DNA of 64,000 nt from Acinetobacter amyesii (GTDB lineage: Bacteria; Pseudomonadota; Gammaproteobacteria; Pseudomonadales; Moraxellaceae), in the NCBI RefSeq assembly GCF_002018365.1, contig NZ_MVKX01000005.1:186001-250000 (forward strand). The letters are read 5' to 3'. Numbering within the stretch: the stretch's first letter is position 1; the number at the start of each line of letters is the position of its first letter. Position numbers and translations under genes: made by a program. The notes beneath the pieces were generated by a model. That model had not been told where the DNA came from, did no database searches, and worked only from the letters and a program-made list of their open reading frames with translations. This document shows positions 43,755 to 53,942 of this stretch, piece by piece.

Positions 43755-46169
43755 TTACTTGCTCAACCGACGCTGACGATAAACACCTAAACCAATCAAT
43801 GCCAACAGTCCAAATACTCCCATTGAGCCACCGCCGCTAGAAGAAGAGTTGGTATTTTTCGCGGTATTCTTAAGGGTCAGAATTGCATTACTTGATGCAA
43901 TGCCGTCACTATCGATAACGCTATATTCAACAGGATAGTCAAACTGACTAAAGCCATTTTTTACAGAGAAGGTGATTTTGCCACCGTAGCAGGTTTCCTT
44001 TAAATAACTTGCCGGACAGCTACCACTATACTCAGCTTCAAAGTTTAAACCTGCTGGGATTTTCGTAAAACGAATTGGAATAATTTGGCCTTCTTCATTT
44101 TTATGCCATACCGATTTACCCGCTGGCATAGATGCAACTGGACCATCACCATCATCATTAGCATTTTCTAATAAATTGTTGACGGTAACAGACAAATTAT
44201 TTGAAGGACTAATCGTATATTGGGCAGCTTTTGCCACTGGGGTCATATTTTTAAAGGCCACACGTACTACACCAGAGGATTCCGCCTGACTCCCTGTCTT
44301 TTGTTTTAGCGTATATTTACAAAAACCGTATTCGGTAGGCGCTGTTGTTGCCCCACTAGTGCGATATATAACGATTTGTTTTATTCCCGCATCCCAATCA
44401 CAGTGTAGGTCATGTGGTGGATTACCTACGATACTTGCTTCGCCTGTACTAGACACCGTAATTTCACTACCAATGCCGATTGGTGAAGTCGTCACGGTGT
44501 AGTTGTCTGCATTTAAGGCAATTTGTCGTGTTTCAGCACTACCATTCACTGACTCTTCTTGAGGTAATGATGCAGGGAATGGATCAAAATAAACTGCACG
44601 ATATTTAAGGTTATTTTTTAATGCACTTAATACCGCTTCGTACTTTGTTAAATCATCCTGATTGGCAACTTTGTATTCTGCATAATCTGGATCGTCGATA
44701 TCCTTTTTCAAGGCATCAATTGTATTTTGATACTTATCTTGCAGAGCTGTTAAAGACTCATTGGTAATATCTGCCATATCTGCTGCGGTTAAATTCATTA
44801 ACTCAACCGAACCAATATCACATGTGTTTCTTTGCGTAGGTGATAACTGTAAGGTACCATCTGTGATCCGCAAAATGCCCCGTTGATCCGCATCACTACA
44901 GCCATCTAAGCCAAGATTGATCAAGTCAAAACCACTGCCGATTGCTTTCGGGTAATACAAAGGTAAATACAAGTTATAAGCAGATTTTGTTTGTAGGGCG
45001 CTTAATAAAGTCCCCAAAGCATAGCTACTTACATCATGGTTTTGCAGAAAGCTTTCCGTACTATTCAGCACACTTTCGGGTAAATCACACTGTGCGGCTG
45101 CCAGTTCAAATGCATTATTACTTGCAACAAATTTTTGACTATTATCAGGTACAGCATTATTCAGATAGCGACAAGATTTTCCACCAGTATTGTAGGCCAA
45201 TACATTGAAATACCAAGCCTTTGTACCATTGTTATCATAATAATAGGTACTAGCCGCATTATTTTCGACTATTGTATTACTGGTTAAAACGAAGCTAGAG
45301 AAAGCACTTAAACGTTCCGTTCCCTGAGAAATGGCACGGATAATACTACCCGTACTTGGATTTGCTTGGTTTTTTGCAATCGTATTTGCTGTCAATTCAA
45401 CTTTGGCATTTCCACAGAAGTCCATCACACTATTACTCGTGGATGAACCATTTTGAATAATACTGCTTTGCTGGAACACAATTTCAGGCTGGGTATCCCC
45501 CAAGTTCCCGATACAGTCCATAGCAACAACACTACCTTTAGGTGCAACGTTACCCTGAACTAAACTGCTCACCAATAATGTTTTTTTCGACATATTATGC
45601 GCAACGGAGTAGATTGCACCGCCAGCAACTTTGGCTTGAGAGTTTTCTATCGCACCATTATTTAAGGTAAATGCTCCCCCTAAATACAAAGCACCACCTC
45701 GATCTTCTGCCATCCCGCCAGTAAGGCGTACATTATTGACGATAAAGTTGGCTTCTGAGCGTGAAGTATTAAAAATACGCGATTTGCCTTGGGCATTAAT
45801 CGTCGTTCTAATATCTTCATAGGCAGGAAATTTCTGCGTCAGTAAATTTTTTGAATCATAGTTAAAGCGACTTTTCCCCTCAATCACGATCTGATTGAGC
45901 GGAACTAACTCACCTTTGGTCAGAAGATATTCACCTGCTTCAAGTTGAATATAATCGGTCTGCCCATTATTTGGATTGCCGACATTACATCCACCAAAAG
46001 ATTTGTTTTTACGCGCAGTTTCAATTGCTTCACGTAAAGAACATTGATTGAGATTTTCTCCATTTTCATCATCAAAGGTCGTAACTTTGATGATGTTACT
46101 TGTCGCTGCCATAGATGACATAGCCGCAAGGACCATGACCGCCAGCAATCCTTTTTTATAATTTTTCAT
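43755..46169 (-). CDS. Rhombotarget-type secreted protein with CSLREA domain (804 residues)
   Basis: A large surface or secreted protein. It has a signal peptide (ending SSMA-ATS), an N-terminal CSLREA-type block (NQCSLREAIETARKNKSFGG), a parallel beta-helix-like middle (N-x-G repeats, about residues 130-420), Ig/cadherin-like repeats toward the end (VTVNNLLENANDDGDG), and a GlyGly-CTERM tail: SSSGGGSMGVFGLLALIGLG then RQRRLSK. Such tails are removed by rhombosortases before surface display. The best-known relatives are the rhombotarget proteins of Acinetobacter. No rhombosortase gene is in the window. A second, related gene follows upstream at 46194. Confidence 0.85.
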   Translation of the reverse strand: MKNYKKGLLAVMVLAAMSSMAATSNIIKVTTFDDENGENLNQCSLREAIETARKNKSFGGCNVGNPNNGQTDYIQLEAGEYLLTKGELVPLNQIVIEGKSRFNYDSKNLLTQKFPAYEDIRTTINAQGKSRIFNTSRSEANFIVNNVRLTGGMAEDRGGALYLGGAFTLNNGAIENSQAKVAGGAIYSVAHNMSKKTLLVSSLVQGNVAPKGSVVAMDCIGNLGDTQPEIVFQQSSIIQNGSSTSNSVMDFCGNAKVELTANTIAKNQANPSTGSIIRAISQGTERLSAFSSFVLTSNTIVENNAASTYYYDNNGTKAWYFNVLAYNTGGKSCRYLNNAVPDNSQKFVASNNAFELAAAQCDLPESVLNSTESFLQNHDVSSYALGTLLSALQTKSAYNLYLPLYYPKAIGSGFDLINLGLDGCSDADQRGILRITDGTLQLSPTQRNTCDIGSVELMNLTAADMADITNESLTALQDKYQNTIDALKKDIDDPDYAEYKVANQDDLTKYEAVLSALKNNLKYRAVYFDPFPASLPQEESVNGSAETRQIALNADNYTVTTSPIGIGSEITVSSTGEASIVGNPPHDLHCDWDAGIKQIVIYRTSGATTAPTEYGFCKYTLKQKTGSQAESSGVVRVAFKNMTPVAKAAQYTISPSNNLSVTVNNLLENANDDGDGPVASMPAGKSVWHKNEEGQIIPIRFTKIPAGLNFEAEYSGSCPASYLKETCYGGKITFSVKNGFSQFDYPVEYSVIDSDGIASSNAILTLKNTAKNTNSSSSGGGSMGVFGLLALIGLGVYRQRRLSK

Positions 46170-46193
46170 GTGCTGTCCTTAATTCTATCCAGA

Positions 46194-48005
46194 CTATTTT
46201 TTAAAGCGACGAAATCCAACTAAGCCAAGCAACGCAAAAATACTCGCCCAGCCTAGAGCACCACCTGATGTTTTAACGGTTTTACTTTCCATTTCATTGT
46301 TTGGTTCTTGGAAAATACGCACTTCTGCAGCTAAATAATTTTTTGCCGAAGTATTAAAACGGGTTGAAGACGTCACCACACGCAATTCAAAAATATCTGC
46401 GCCATGCCAATTTCCATTTGGCGTGTATTCAAAATCACCATTCAAATTCAGTGTAAATTTACCTTTAGATTCGGTGCTTTGTACAATTATTGGGCAACCA
46501 TCTTGCCATGGCTCACCCGTAGGATTTGCCATACCCATCACTTTTGTACATTCTTCTTTTGGAATTAAATCACTGTCACCTAATGCATCTAAAATATTAA
46601 ACTTGGCCACTTCACCTGTACGTATGTCTTTACCTAATCGAGGCATACTCACAGGAACCACAATTTCGATAGCCCCACGATCACACCAAACATCATCCAA
46701 ATTACGATTTTTTCCACGCTGATCAGAAGACTCACAATACACATGATGCTCATTGCCATCTGCTGTTGTCTTCCCCTTATTTAATATCGGGCTTGAGAAA
46801 ATCGTTTCGTAATCTAATAAAATACGAGGACGTAAATAACCAATAAATGCGTTATTTGCTGTGGTAAATGGACAGAAAAGTGCGTTACGATCTTCTGTTA
46901 AGGTTTTACAGCTACCTTCATCTTCACCCGCAATTAAACTCGTCCCAGACCACACATCATTTAAATTTGCAGCAGGCCCAACAGGACAACTCGCAGCCAC
47001 TAAGTTGTTATAAAAAACAGATTGGTCTGTTCCTGAGTTCACGACTTTACAATCTTGAGCGGTACCACTGAGCGCATTACCAATCACCACACTATTGGCT
47101 AAATAAGCATGCTCAGAGGTACTATTTAGTTCGATACCGCCACTGTTCTTCAGTACTGTAATATTATTGAGTGCTAAACCATCACGTAAGTTGACAGCAA
47201 AACCTTTGTTTTTGAAAAAGGTGCTATTGGCAATGATATTTTGAGGGTTACTGAACACCAACTTGCTGATGTCTGCGAGCCCATTTTGATTGTAAACAAT
47301 CGCTCGACCAGAAGTGCTTTCATTATTTTTGAACAAAGATGTATAGATTTCATAAGCCGGTGCTTCTGAGTAAATTGCACCCCCATCTACCGCTTTGTTG
47401 TTTTGAAAAATCGTGGTTCGTATATATAGACGGCTGGCTACAGCTGCGCCATCTTCTGAAAATCCAACATTGTAGATTGCACCACCAAGTCGTGCATAGC
47501 CATCTTCAAACTTTACATTTTCAAGTGTGAGTTTTTCATTATTAAAAATGATTCCGCCTTTATCAGCACATTGATCTTGCTTACATCCTTTAAATGAAAT
47601 TTCTTTAAAATTGATAGCAAGTAGTTCTTTTTCGCCATCATTAATATTAAAAATTTGATCCTTACCCGTCATTTCAATGACGGCATTATTAAGACCGAGT
47701 ACGACATCTTCATTGACGTTACTGTCATACGCCGTTTTCAGATTAAGTTCTGCTTTAATATCAATTTTTTTAGTGAGTTTATAAACTTCATTTTTTTTCA
47801 GAGAAATTGAGGCATAGGCGTCTTTACCCCCGCAACCATTATATCCGGCTTCTGGCATACCATTATTGATATATTCTATGGCTTCACGAAGTGAACATTC
47901 CTTGTCATCCTTTACAACATCTTCAGTGGTTGTAACGATAATTTCTGCGCTAAATGCATGACCTGCCATGAGAAGCATGCCAATGCCTATGCTCTGTTTG
48001 AGCAT
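46194..48005 (-). CDS. Rhombotarget-type secreted protein with CSLREA domain (603 residues)
   Basis: Smaller relative of the neighbouring gene, 603 residues. A signal peptide (ending HAFS-AEI) leads to CSLREAIEYINNG, then a beta-helix-like region with IYNVGFSEDGAAV and AIYSEAP, a cadherin-like segment (KFTLNLNGDFEYTPNGNWHG), and the tail SGGALGWASIFALLGLVGFR then RFKK, again GlyGly-CTERM type. The ATG at 48005 is preferred: the AAGGAG site lies six bases before it, whereas it touches the in-frame ATG at 48011. The second gene starts 24 bases after this stop, so the pair is probably one operon. Confidence 0.85.
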   Translation of the reverse strand: MLKQSIGIGMLLMAGHAFSAEIIVTTTEDVVKDDKECSLREAIEYINNGMPEAGYNGCGGKDAYASISLKKNEVYKLTKKIDIKAELNLKTAYDSNVNEDVVLGLNNAVIEMTGKDQIFNINDGEKELLAINFKEISFKGCKQDQCADKGGIIFNNEKLTLENVKFEDGYARLGGAIYNVGFSEDGAAVASRLYIRTTIFQNNKAVDGGAIYSEAPAYEIYTSLFKNNESTSGRAIVYNQNGLADISKLVFSNPQNIIANSTFFKNKGFAVNLRDGLALNNITVLKNSGGIELNSTSEHAYLANSVVIGNALSGTAQDCKVVNSGTDQSVFYNNLVAASCPVGPAANLNDVWSGTSLIAGEDEGSCKTLTEDRNALFCPFTTANNAFIGYLRPRILLDYETIFSSPILNKGKTTADGNEHHVYCESSDQRGKNRNLDDVWCDRGAIEIVVPVSMPRLGKDIRTGEVAKFNILDALGDSDLIPKEECTKVMGMANPTGEPWQDGCPIIVQSTESKGKFTLNLNGDFEYTPNGNWHGADIFELRVVTSSTRFNTSAKNYLAAEVRIFQEPNNEMESKTVKTSGGALGWASIFALLGLVGFRRFKK

Positions 48006-48123
48006 ATCCATCTCCTTAAATATTTTTTATCTTTTTATTCTTAAGTTGCACAATCCTTGCAACATTAAAATATTTTTATGTACTTTGTCACAGCTTGAGT
48101 AATTACTCAAGAATTTTTATTGC

Positions 48124-48828
48124 TTACCGATATTCATCAATTAGGGCAAAAATTTGTCTTAAATTGGCATGACTCAATTTGACTTTTTCACCTTTTAACA
48201 TCTGAATCAGTTGTTCTAAAGAACGAAGTAAAATAGACGCCTGATGTGGCCCATGTGCCAACAAATAATCCACAATTTGTTGATCCATATGGATGCCACG
48301 TCGCGCTAAAACAGAGTTCACGAGCGCTTGACGGTCTGCGTATAAGCTACCATTCGGCACTTTCACACTAACAGCCTGAGTTAATCTAGACTGTAGGTCT
48401 GGCAGTTCAAGTTTGAGTTCAATTGGCGCTAGTCGAGATGAAAAGACCAATTGACCACCTTCTTCGTTATTATAGTTAATCAGGTGAAAAACGGCTTTTT
48501 GCCAATGTGGAACTCCACTGATGGCTTCAATATCATCTAAAGCCACCAAATCATAGCGATCTAGTGAAGTAATCGCTTCAGTGGGCGCATCTAGCAATTC
48601 AAGCAATGAAACTTGAATTGCTGATTTGCCAATTTCTAAATATGAATCACATATTGCAGACAGTAAATGGCTTTTTCCTGTGCCAGCTCCGCCATAGATA
48701 TAGAAACGATTCATTAATCCTGCATGTAATTGACGTACACCATCGATTACATGTCCCCAACTCGGCCCAGAAAAATCACTAATTCGGGCATCGAGCTGAG
48801 GTTCTATATCTAACTGCAATTGACGCAT
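48124..48828 (-). CDS. hda: DnaA regulatory inactivator Hda
   Basis: A 234-residue AAA+ protein related to DnaA domain III that, with the clamp, stimulates ATP hydrolysis by DnaA and so limits re-initiation. Walker A GGAGTGKSHL (about residues 45-54) and Walker B LVALDDIEAI are present; the N-terminal RQLQLDIEPQLDARI contains the QL-x-L-type clamp-binding sequence. The lid and C-terminal HTH-like regions end at RQIFALIDEYR. It lacks the DnaA DNA-binding domain, which makes Hda more likely than DnaA. Paired with the upstream permease gene in many Acinetobacter-type genomes (inference). Confidence 0.93.
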   Translation of the reverse strand: MRQLQLDIEPQLDARISDFSGPSWGHVIDGVRQLHAGLMNRFYIYGGAGTGKSHLLSAICDSYLEIGKSAIQVSLLELLDAPTEAITSLDRYDLVALDDIEAISGVPHWQKAVFHLINYNNEEGGQLVFSSRLAPIELKLELPDLQSRLTQAVSVKVPNGSLYADRQALVNSVLARRGIHMDQQIVDYLLAHGPHQASILLRSLEQLIQMLKGEKVKLSHANLRQIFALIDEYR

Positions 48829-48846
48829 ATCTATATTTTGGCCTTA

Positions 48847-50064
48847 TCAATCTTTATGTTCTGATCGTTCAATGTTACTCGAAATTTCAGGATCTTGCAG
48901 CGAATTTGCAGACTGATTTTTGAGCTCAATATCGACAGCAATTTGATTGGTTTCTACGCTTAATGTGCCAATTTCAGCATCATTCACCACGAGTACATCA
49001 TTTCGGTATAAATTACTTTTCTCATAATTTTCACGCGCATGACGTAATAACACCACAATAATTGCTGCGACTGGCAATGCAATGAGCATTCCGAGCAGTC
49101 CTGCCAATTGTGCGCCTGCAAGTACTGCAAAAACCACGGCCACTGGAGACAAACCAATTTTGTCACCCAGTAAGAACGGCTGTAGGATATAACCTTCTAT
49201 CGCCTGTCCCACCATGAAGACAACCAGCACTAAGGCCAAATGCACCCAATCTAAACCGAATTGGAATAGACATGCCACAACTGCCGAAATAATACCGACT
49301 GCAAAACCCAAGTACGGAATAATGCTGGCTAAACCTGCAATCATCCCGATGATGATGCCAACCTCAATACCCACCAATTGAAGTCCAACCGCATATACAA
49401 CGCCCAACAAGAACATCACCAAGAACTGGCCTTTTACAAATGCGCCTAGAACTTCATGACATTCGCCTACGATGGTTAATGTGCTTTTTTCGTATTTGCG
49501 TGGAATAAGGCGACGCATGTTTTCTAACATACGTTCCCAATCTAATAGGAAATAGAAGGCAATGATTGGAATTAAGACAATCGTGCCACCAATTTGTATG
49601 AAGTTCAGACCTGATTGAGCCACTTTTAATAACATGGCTTGAATACTGTCTGCACTATAATTGGTTTGAATATATTCCATGATCGCTGCTGACATTTGCT
49701 CGGTATCAATTTCCATTGGTACAAGATTAAATGTTTCAGATAGCCATGGCAGGAAGGTGTAATTCACCCAGTGAATATTGCCTGGAATATTGTTTTTCGC
49801 ATACATCAACTGTTCCCATACCAGTGGTACGAGGAACCACATTGCAAGGAAAATAGCGACACCAATTCCAACAAAGACCAAACTGATCGACAACCAGCGC
49901 GGCAAACCAATTTTATGTAATTTATCGACTAAAGGGCTAAATAAATATGCAATTAGAAATGCGCCGATAAAAGGAACAACTACAGGCTTTAATAAGTATA
50001 AAACCCATAGGATCAATGCTATCCCAGCAAGAATAAAAATTCGGCGCAAGGTGCGATCACCCAT
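48847..50064 (-). CDS. AI-2E family transporter (PerM/YhhT type)
   Basis: A 405-residue inner-membrane protein of the AI-2 exporter-like (AI-2E) family, also named PerM. About eight membrane segments are visible, and the family block GLASIIPYLGFAVGIISAV and PFLLGDKIGLSPVAVVFAVLAG are present. The C-terminal tail (about residues 350-405) is hydrophilic and acidic. Substrate unknown; some members export signal molecules or ions, others are of unknown role. hda follows 18 bases downstream on the same strand, so the two may be co-transcribed. Confidence 0.9.
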   Translation of the reverse strand: MGDRTLRRIFILAGIALILWVLYLLKPVVVPFIGAFLIAYLFSPLVDKLHKIGLPRWLSISLVFVGIGVAIFLAMWFLVPLVWEQLMYAKNNIPGNIHWVNYTFLPWLSETFNLVPMEIDTEQMSAAIMEYIQTNYSADSIQAMLLKVAQSGLNFIQIGGTIVLIPIIAFYFLLDWERMLENMRRLIPRKYEKSTLTIVGECHEVLGAFVKGQFLVMFLLGVVYAVGLQLVGIEVGIIIGMIAGLASIIPYLGFAVGIISAVVACLFQFGLDWVHLALVLVVFMVGQAIEGYILQPFLLGDKIGLSPVAVVFAVLAGAQLAGLLGMLIALPVAAIIVVLLRHARENYEKSNLYRNDVLVVNDAEIGTLSVETNQIAVDIELKNQSANSLQDPEISSNIERSEHKD

Positions 50065-50166
50065 ATAAAGTCACCTTTTTTCAATGTAATCGTTATAGAA
50101 AAGAAAATATTTTAATAAAGATAACATTTTAGTGCGAAATAGCATAAGAGTTTTGCATATTCAGGT

Positions 50167-50172
50167 TATAAT
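50167..50172 (+). promoter_or_regulatory. -10 box candidate of purM-purN
   Basis: A perfect TATAAT 27 bases before the purM start codon. There is no good -35 hexamer at 17 bases (ATAAGA instead), so strength is uncertain and an activator or an extended -10 may help. It is followed by a GC-rich CGCGCGAATGCGG stretch near the expected transcription start. Confidence 0.45.
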
Positions 50173-50198
50173 CCCCGCGCGAATGCGGAGACTTCATT

Positions 50199-51269
50199 AT
50201 GAGCAACTCAACTTCTACCCCAAACACTGGTTTAAGCTACAAAGATGCAGGTGTCGACATTGAAGCGGGCGACGCGTTAGTCGATCGTATCAAATCTGTC
50301 GCGAAACGTACTGCACGTCCTGAAGTAATGGGCGGTCTAGGCGGCTTCGGCGCTCTTTGTAAAATTCCTAAAGGTTATGAAGAACCTGTTCTCGTATCTG
50401 GCACAGATGGTGTTGGTACAAAATTACGTTTAGCATTGAATTTGAACCGTCATGACACAATTGGTCAAGACTTGGTTGCAATGTGCGTAAACGATCTTCT
50501 CGTATGTGGTGCTGAACCACTGTTCTTCCTTGACTACTATGCAACTGGCCACCTCAACGTTGACGTTGCAGCAAATGTTGTGACTGGTATCGGTGCGGGT
50601 TGTGAACTTGCAGGCTGTGCATTGGTTGGCGGTGAAACTGCTGAAATGCCAGGTATGTATGAAGGCGAAGACTACGACCTTGCAGGTTTCTGCGTAGGTG
50701 TAGTTGAGCAAAGCAAAATTATTGATGGCTCTAAAGTTAAAGCGGGTGACGTTTTAGTTGGTGTTGCATCTTCTGGTGCACACTCAAATGGTTACTCACT
50801 TCTTCGTAAAATTTTAGATGTGAAAAACGTTGACCTTACTCAAATCGTTGATGGTCGTCCACTTGCAGATACAGCAATGGAACCAACTCGTATTTATGTA
50901 AAACCAATTCTTCAGTTATTGAAAGAAGTGGATGTACACGCAATGGCACACATCACTGGTGGTGGTTTACCGGGTAACTTACCTCGCGTACTGCCAAATG
51001 GTGCTCAAGCGGTAGTGAATGAAGCATCTTGGGAATGGCCAGAATTGTTCAAACTACTTCAAAAAGAAGGTGGTGTTGAACAATTTGAAATGTACCGCAC
51101 ATTTAACTGTGGCGTAGGTATGGTTCTCGTGGTTGATGCAGCTGATGCTGACAAAACTGTTGAATTACTCAACAGCCTTGGCGAGAAAGCATTCACAATG
51201 GGTCACATTGCAGACAATGCTGAATCTGTTGAAGGCGCTGACGAAAAAATCCGTGTAGTTTTCGCATAA
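50199..51269 (+). CDS. purM: Phosphoribosylformylglycinamidine cyclo-ligase
   Basis: Fifth enzyme of purine synthesis, forming AIR from FGAM and ATP. The 356-residue protein begins [18 protein letters not shown], the family's first block, and contains [33 protein letters not shown] and [15 protein letters not shown], which form the ATP and substrate pocket. It starts shortly after a TATAAT box. purN follows after nine bases, so the two adjacent steps are co-expressed, a common arrangement. Confidence 0.98.
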   Translation: MSNSTSTPNTGLSYKDAGVDIEAGDALVDRIKSVAKRTARPEVMGGLGGFGALCKIPKGYEEPVLVSGTDGVGTKLRLALNLNRHDTIGQDLVAMCVNDLLVCGAEPLFFLDYYATGHLNVDVAANVVTGIGAGCELAGCALVGGETAEMPGMYEGEDYDLAGFCVGVVEQSKIIDGSKVKAGDVLVGVASSGAHSNGYSLLRKILDVKNVDLTQIVDGRPLADTAMEPTRIYVKPILQLLKEVDVHAMAHITGGGLPGNLPRVLPNGAQAVVNEASWEWPELFKLLQKEGGVEQFEMYRTFNCGVGMVLVVDAADADKTVELLNSLGEKAFTMGHIADNAESVEGADEKIRVVFA

Positions 51270-51278
51270 GCAACGTTC

Positions 51279-51908
51279 ATGATTAAAATTGCTGTACTTG
51301 TTTCAGGCAGCGGATCCAACCTGCAAGCCCTGATCGATGCCAATCTATCAGGTCAAATCGTTGGGGTAATTTCCAATAAACCTGACGCTTTTGCACTGCA
51401 ACGTGCAGAAAAAGCAAAGATTGCAACTGCAGTCATTGAACACAAACAATATCCAAGTCGTGAAGCTTTTGATGATGTAATGCATCAACAACTGCTCGAC
51501 TGGGATGTTGACTTGGTGATTTTGGCAGGCTTTATGCGCATTTTAAGCGCTAAATTTGTCAAAGCATGGGAAGGGAAAATGATTAACATCCACCCTTCTT
51601 TGTTGCCAAATTATAAAGGCATGCATACTCATCAACGTGTGTTAAACACTGGTGATGTCTTCCATGGCTGTACAGTTCATTACGTGACTGCAGAGCTAGA
51701 TGCTGGCCAAGCGCTTGCTCAAGGTGTGCTTAAAGTCAATGTGCATGATCATGCTGAAAGTTTAGCAGATCGCGTTCATGTGCTTGAGCATGTGATTTAC
51801 CCTCAAGTCGCAGAATGGATCTGTAATGGTACGATCCAACATACTGTAGATGGGGTGTTATATCGCAATCAACCGATGCAAGCACCTGTTCAATTCTGCA
51901 AGTTTTAA
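51279..51908 (+). CDS. purN: Phosphoribosylglycinamide formyltransferase
   Basis: Folate-dependent enzyme of the third step of purine synthesis, formylating GAR to FGAR. The 209-residue protein has VSGSGSNLQALID (phosphate binding), the catalytic NIHPSLLPNYKG with its conserved Asn and His, and the LDAGQALAQ block with the catalytic Asp. It follows purM by nine bases. The product of this step feeds PurL, encoded elsewhere in the window. Confidence 0.98.
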   Translation: MIKIAVLVSGSGSNLQALIDANLSGQIVGVISNKPDAFALQRAEKAKIATAVIEHKQYPSREAFDDVMHQQLLDWDVDLVILAGFMRILSAKFVKAWEGKMINIHPSLLPNYKGMHTHQRVLNTGDVFHGCTVHYVTAELDAGQALAQGVLKVNVHDHAESLADRVHVLEHVIYPQVAEWICNGTIQHTVDGVLYRNQPMQAPVQFCKF

Positions 51909-51938
51909 AATCAGTTTTTATCTATTTTAAATAGAAAA

Positions 51939-51967
51939 AAAAAACGCATCCTCGGATGCGTTTTTTA
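51939..51967. terminator. Bidirectional terminator after purN
   Basis: AAAACGCATCC and GGATGCGTTTT pair around TC, with A and T runs on the two sides. It lies between convergent genes. Confidence 0.92.
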
Positions 51968-51982
51968 TTTGAGTACATTTAA

Positions 51983-52792
51983 TCATTCATGTTTGGTATG
52001 AACCGCTAACATTTGTTTGATTAACTCCACCGTTTCTACTGGTTTTTCTAATGGAAACATATGACTCCCACCAACAACTTTAAATGGAATCGCAAATTTT
52101 TTCTCGACCATTTGTGGAAAGTGCCGAGCCAAAAATGGTCCCTGCTCTGCAATTAACTGCTGTACAGGCACTTGTGGTTGAGCCTGAGGTAACCACCACA
52201 GTGAAGGGTTTGTTCGAAAAATATGAACCTCATCATCACGTGAAATCGTTAATTCCACCCCACCACGCAGTTTATCGTCCATCAAAGCATGATCAATGTA
52301 GGCCTGATAACAGTCTGGATCGAAATCTTTATAAAAACCTTTCGGCCTTAAAAGCTCTGCTGCTTGTACACGACTGTCCCAATGATCACGACGACGCTTC
52401 GACAAGCCTGCCGGCGACATTTTATCGACGACTTTTAGTTTGAGGAGTTTGGCGATGTGCAAAGCAAAAGACTCTTTCCCCATGATCATAGGCGGATCAA
52501 TCATTAACACTTGTTCAAACAACTCTGGGCGTTGTAACGCAGCCTGAAATGTTAAAACCGAACCTAATGAGTGACCTAATCCAATCACCTTACGTCCATT
52601 GGCCTGACGTACAATACTGTCTATTACTTGCTGTGTTAAGCTTTTCCAATGGTTATCGATTGGGTAACGCTTATCTGGCCCAAGTAACGGCACATAGATC
52701 ACATCATATTCATCACTCAGTAAATCAAACAATTTTTGATAAACCTGTGATGGCACGCCATTGGCGTGCGCAAAATGAATTAACGGTTTCAT
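51983..52792 (-). CDS. Alpha/beta hydrolase
   Basis: A 269-residue alpha/beta hydrolase fold protein. The nucleophile elbow is GLGHSLGS (about residues 72-79), and the catalytic His probably that of VVGGSHMFPLEKP near the C terminus. The opening HFAHANGVPSQVYQKLFDLL matches the family's first strand. It starts inside the sppA stop (ATGA overlap), so the two are translationally coupled. Function could be a lipase or esterase; no further assignment. Confidence 0.88.
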   Translation of the reverse strand: MKPLIHFAHANGVPSQVYQKLFDLLSDEYDVIYVPLLGPDKRYPIDNHWKSLTQQVIDSIVRQANGRKVIGLGHSLGSVLTFQAALQRPELFEQVLMIDPPMIMGKESFALHIAKLLKLKVVDKMSPAGLSKRRRDHWDSRVQAAELLRPKGFYKDFDPDCYQAYIDHALMDDKLRGGVELTISRDDEVHIFRTNPSLWWLPQAQPQVPVQQLIAEQGPFLARHFPQMVEKKFAIPFKVVGGSHMFPLEKPVETVELIKQMLAVHTKHE

Positions 52793-53814
52793 TGTAACTT
52801 CGTGCTGTTTTCAGATTGAACCTGTTGTGACAATGCACTTGCCAAACCTTGACCAAATGAACTTCCCATACGACCTAGCACAGAATCAAATGGGCTGTTT
52901 TCAATGGTATAGTTCACAGCTTTTTCAGTTTTCAATTCACGTTTCAGGCTATTCAAACTACCTGTACGGTCAGCAATACCCAGCTTCACAGCCTGATCAC
53001 CCGTCCAAAATAAACCTGAGAAAATAGCCGGATCATTCGATTTTAATTTCTTACCGCGACCTTCTTTCACGGCATTAATGAAATGCGCATGAACGTTATC
53101 GAGTACACCTTGAACATGTGCTTTTTGTGCAGCATCGACAGGTTGAGTCATGGATAAAATCGCTTTGTTCTCACCCGAAGTCATGGTGCGATCTTCTACA
53201 CCAAACTTTTGCATCAAACCACTAACACCATAATTCGGCATAATCACGCCAATTGAACCCACTAAACTTGAAGGGTTGACAATAATTTCATCTGCGGCAG
53301 AAGCAATATAGTACGCACCTGAAGCACCAGTATCACCAATAATGGCATACAGTTTTTTATCGGTATGGGCTTTTTTCAAGTACTGAATTTCTTGCCAGAT
53401 TTCATCTGACTGAACAGGTGAACCGCCCGGTGAATTAATATTTAAAACAACCGCTTTGCTCTGTTTATTTTCATAGGCTTTTTTCAAAGCTTTGATGGTA
53501 TTTGCACTGTTTACACTTTGCTTGTCCGCTGCAATGGTCCCAATGATATCAACCACGGCAATATGTGAACCCGCTGTTGCTGCAGGATCAGATGACGACA
53601 TGCTGCAACTTTTTGCCATCGCAATGATAATAAATAGCAAATAAGCAAAGGTTAAAAATTTAAAAAATATACCCCATCTACGTGCTCTACGTTGTTCCTC
53701 AACGGAAGAAAGCACGGCTTTTTCTAATATTTTCCATTCATTTCCAGTTGGCTGCTGGATATTGTTTGAAGAACTTTGCTGTTTTTCTTCAGGTTTTGGT
53801 GGCCATTCGGACAT
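52789..53814 (-). CDS. sppA: Signal peptide peptidase SppA (S49 family)
   Basis: A serine protease of 341 residues that degrades leftover signal peptides. A Gln/Ser-rich cytoplasmic N terminus (about residues 1-45) precedes one membrane helix (about 47-66), then the protease domain: VVLNINSPGGSPVQSDEIW, the nucleophile Ser in GDTGASGAYYIASAADEI, LVGSIGVIMPNYG, and the general base Lys in MTSGENKAILSM. It is the short single-domain form of about 340 residues, not the long 618-residue form of E. coli. Coupled to the hydrolase gene that follows. Confidence 0.93.
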   Translation of the reverse strand: MSEWPPKPEEKQQSSSNNIQQPTGNEWKILEKAVLSSVEEQRRARRWGIFFKFLTFAYLLFIIIAMAKSCSMSSSDPAATAGSHIAVVDIIGTIAADKQSVNSANTIKALKKAYENKQSKAVVLNINSPGGSPVQSDEIWQEIQYLKKAHTDKKLYAIIGDTGASGAYYIASAADEIIVNPSSLVGSIGVIMPNYGVSGLMQKFGVEDRTMTSGENKAILSMTQPVDAAQKAHVQGVLDNVHAHFINAVKEGRGKKLKSNDPAIFSGLFWTGDQAVKLGIADRTGSLNSLKRELKTEKAVNYTIENSPFDSVLGRMGSSFGQGLASALSQQVQSENSTKLQ

Positions 53815-53942
53815 AAAAAAAACCTAGTTAATCGTTAATTTGTAGTCATTATATACACGCTAATCGCTATAACTGTCTAATCAATTCATTTTCCCCTATA
53901 ATTATTTTAAATTTTCTTTCATTTGTATCAGACTTAAACAAG

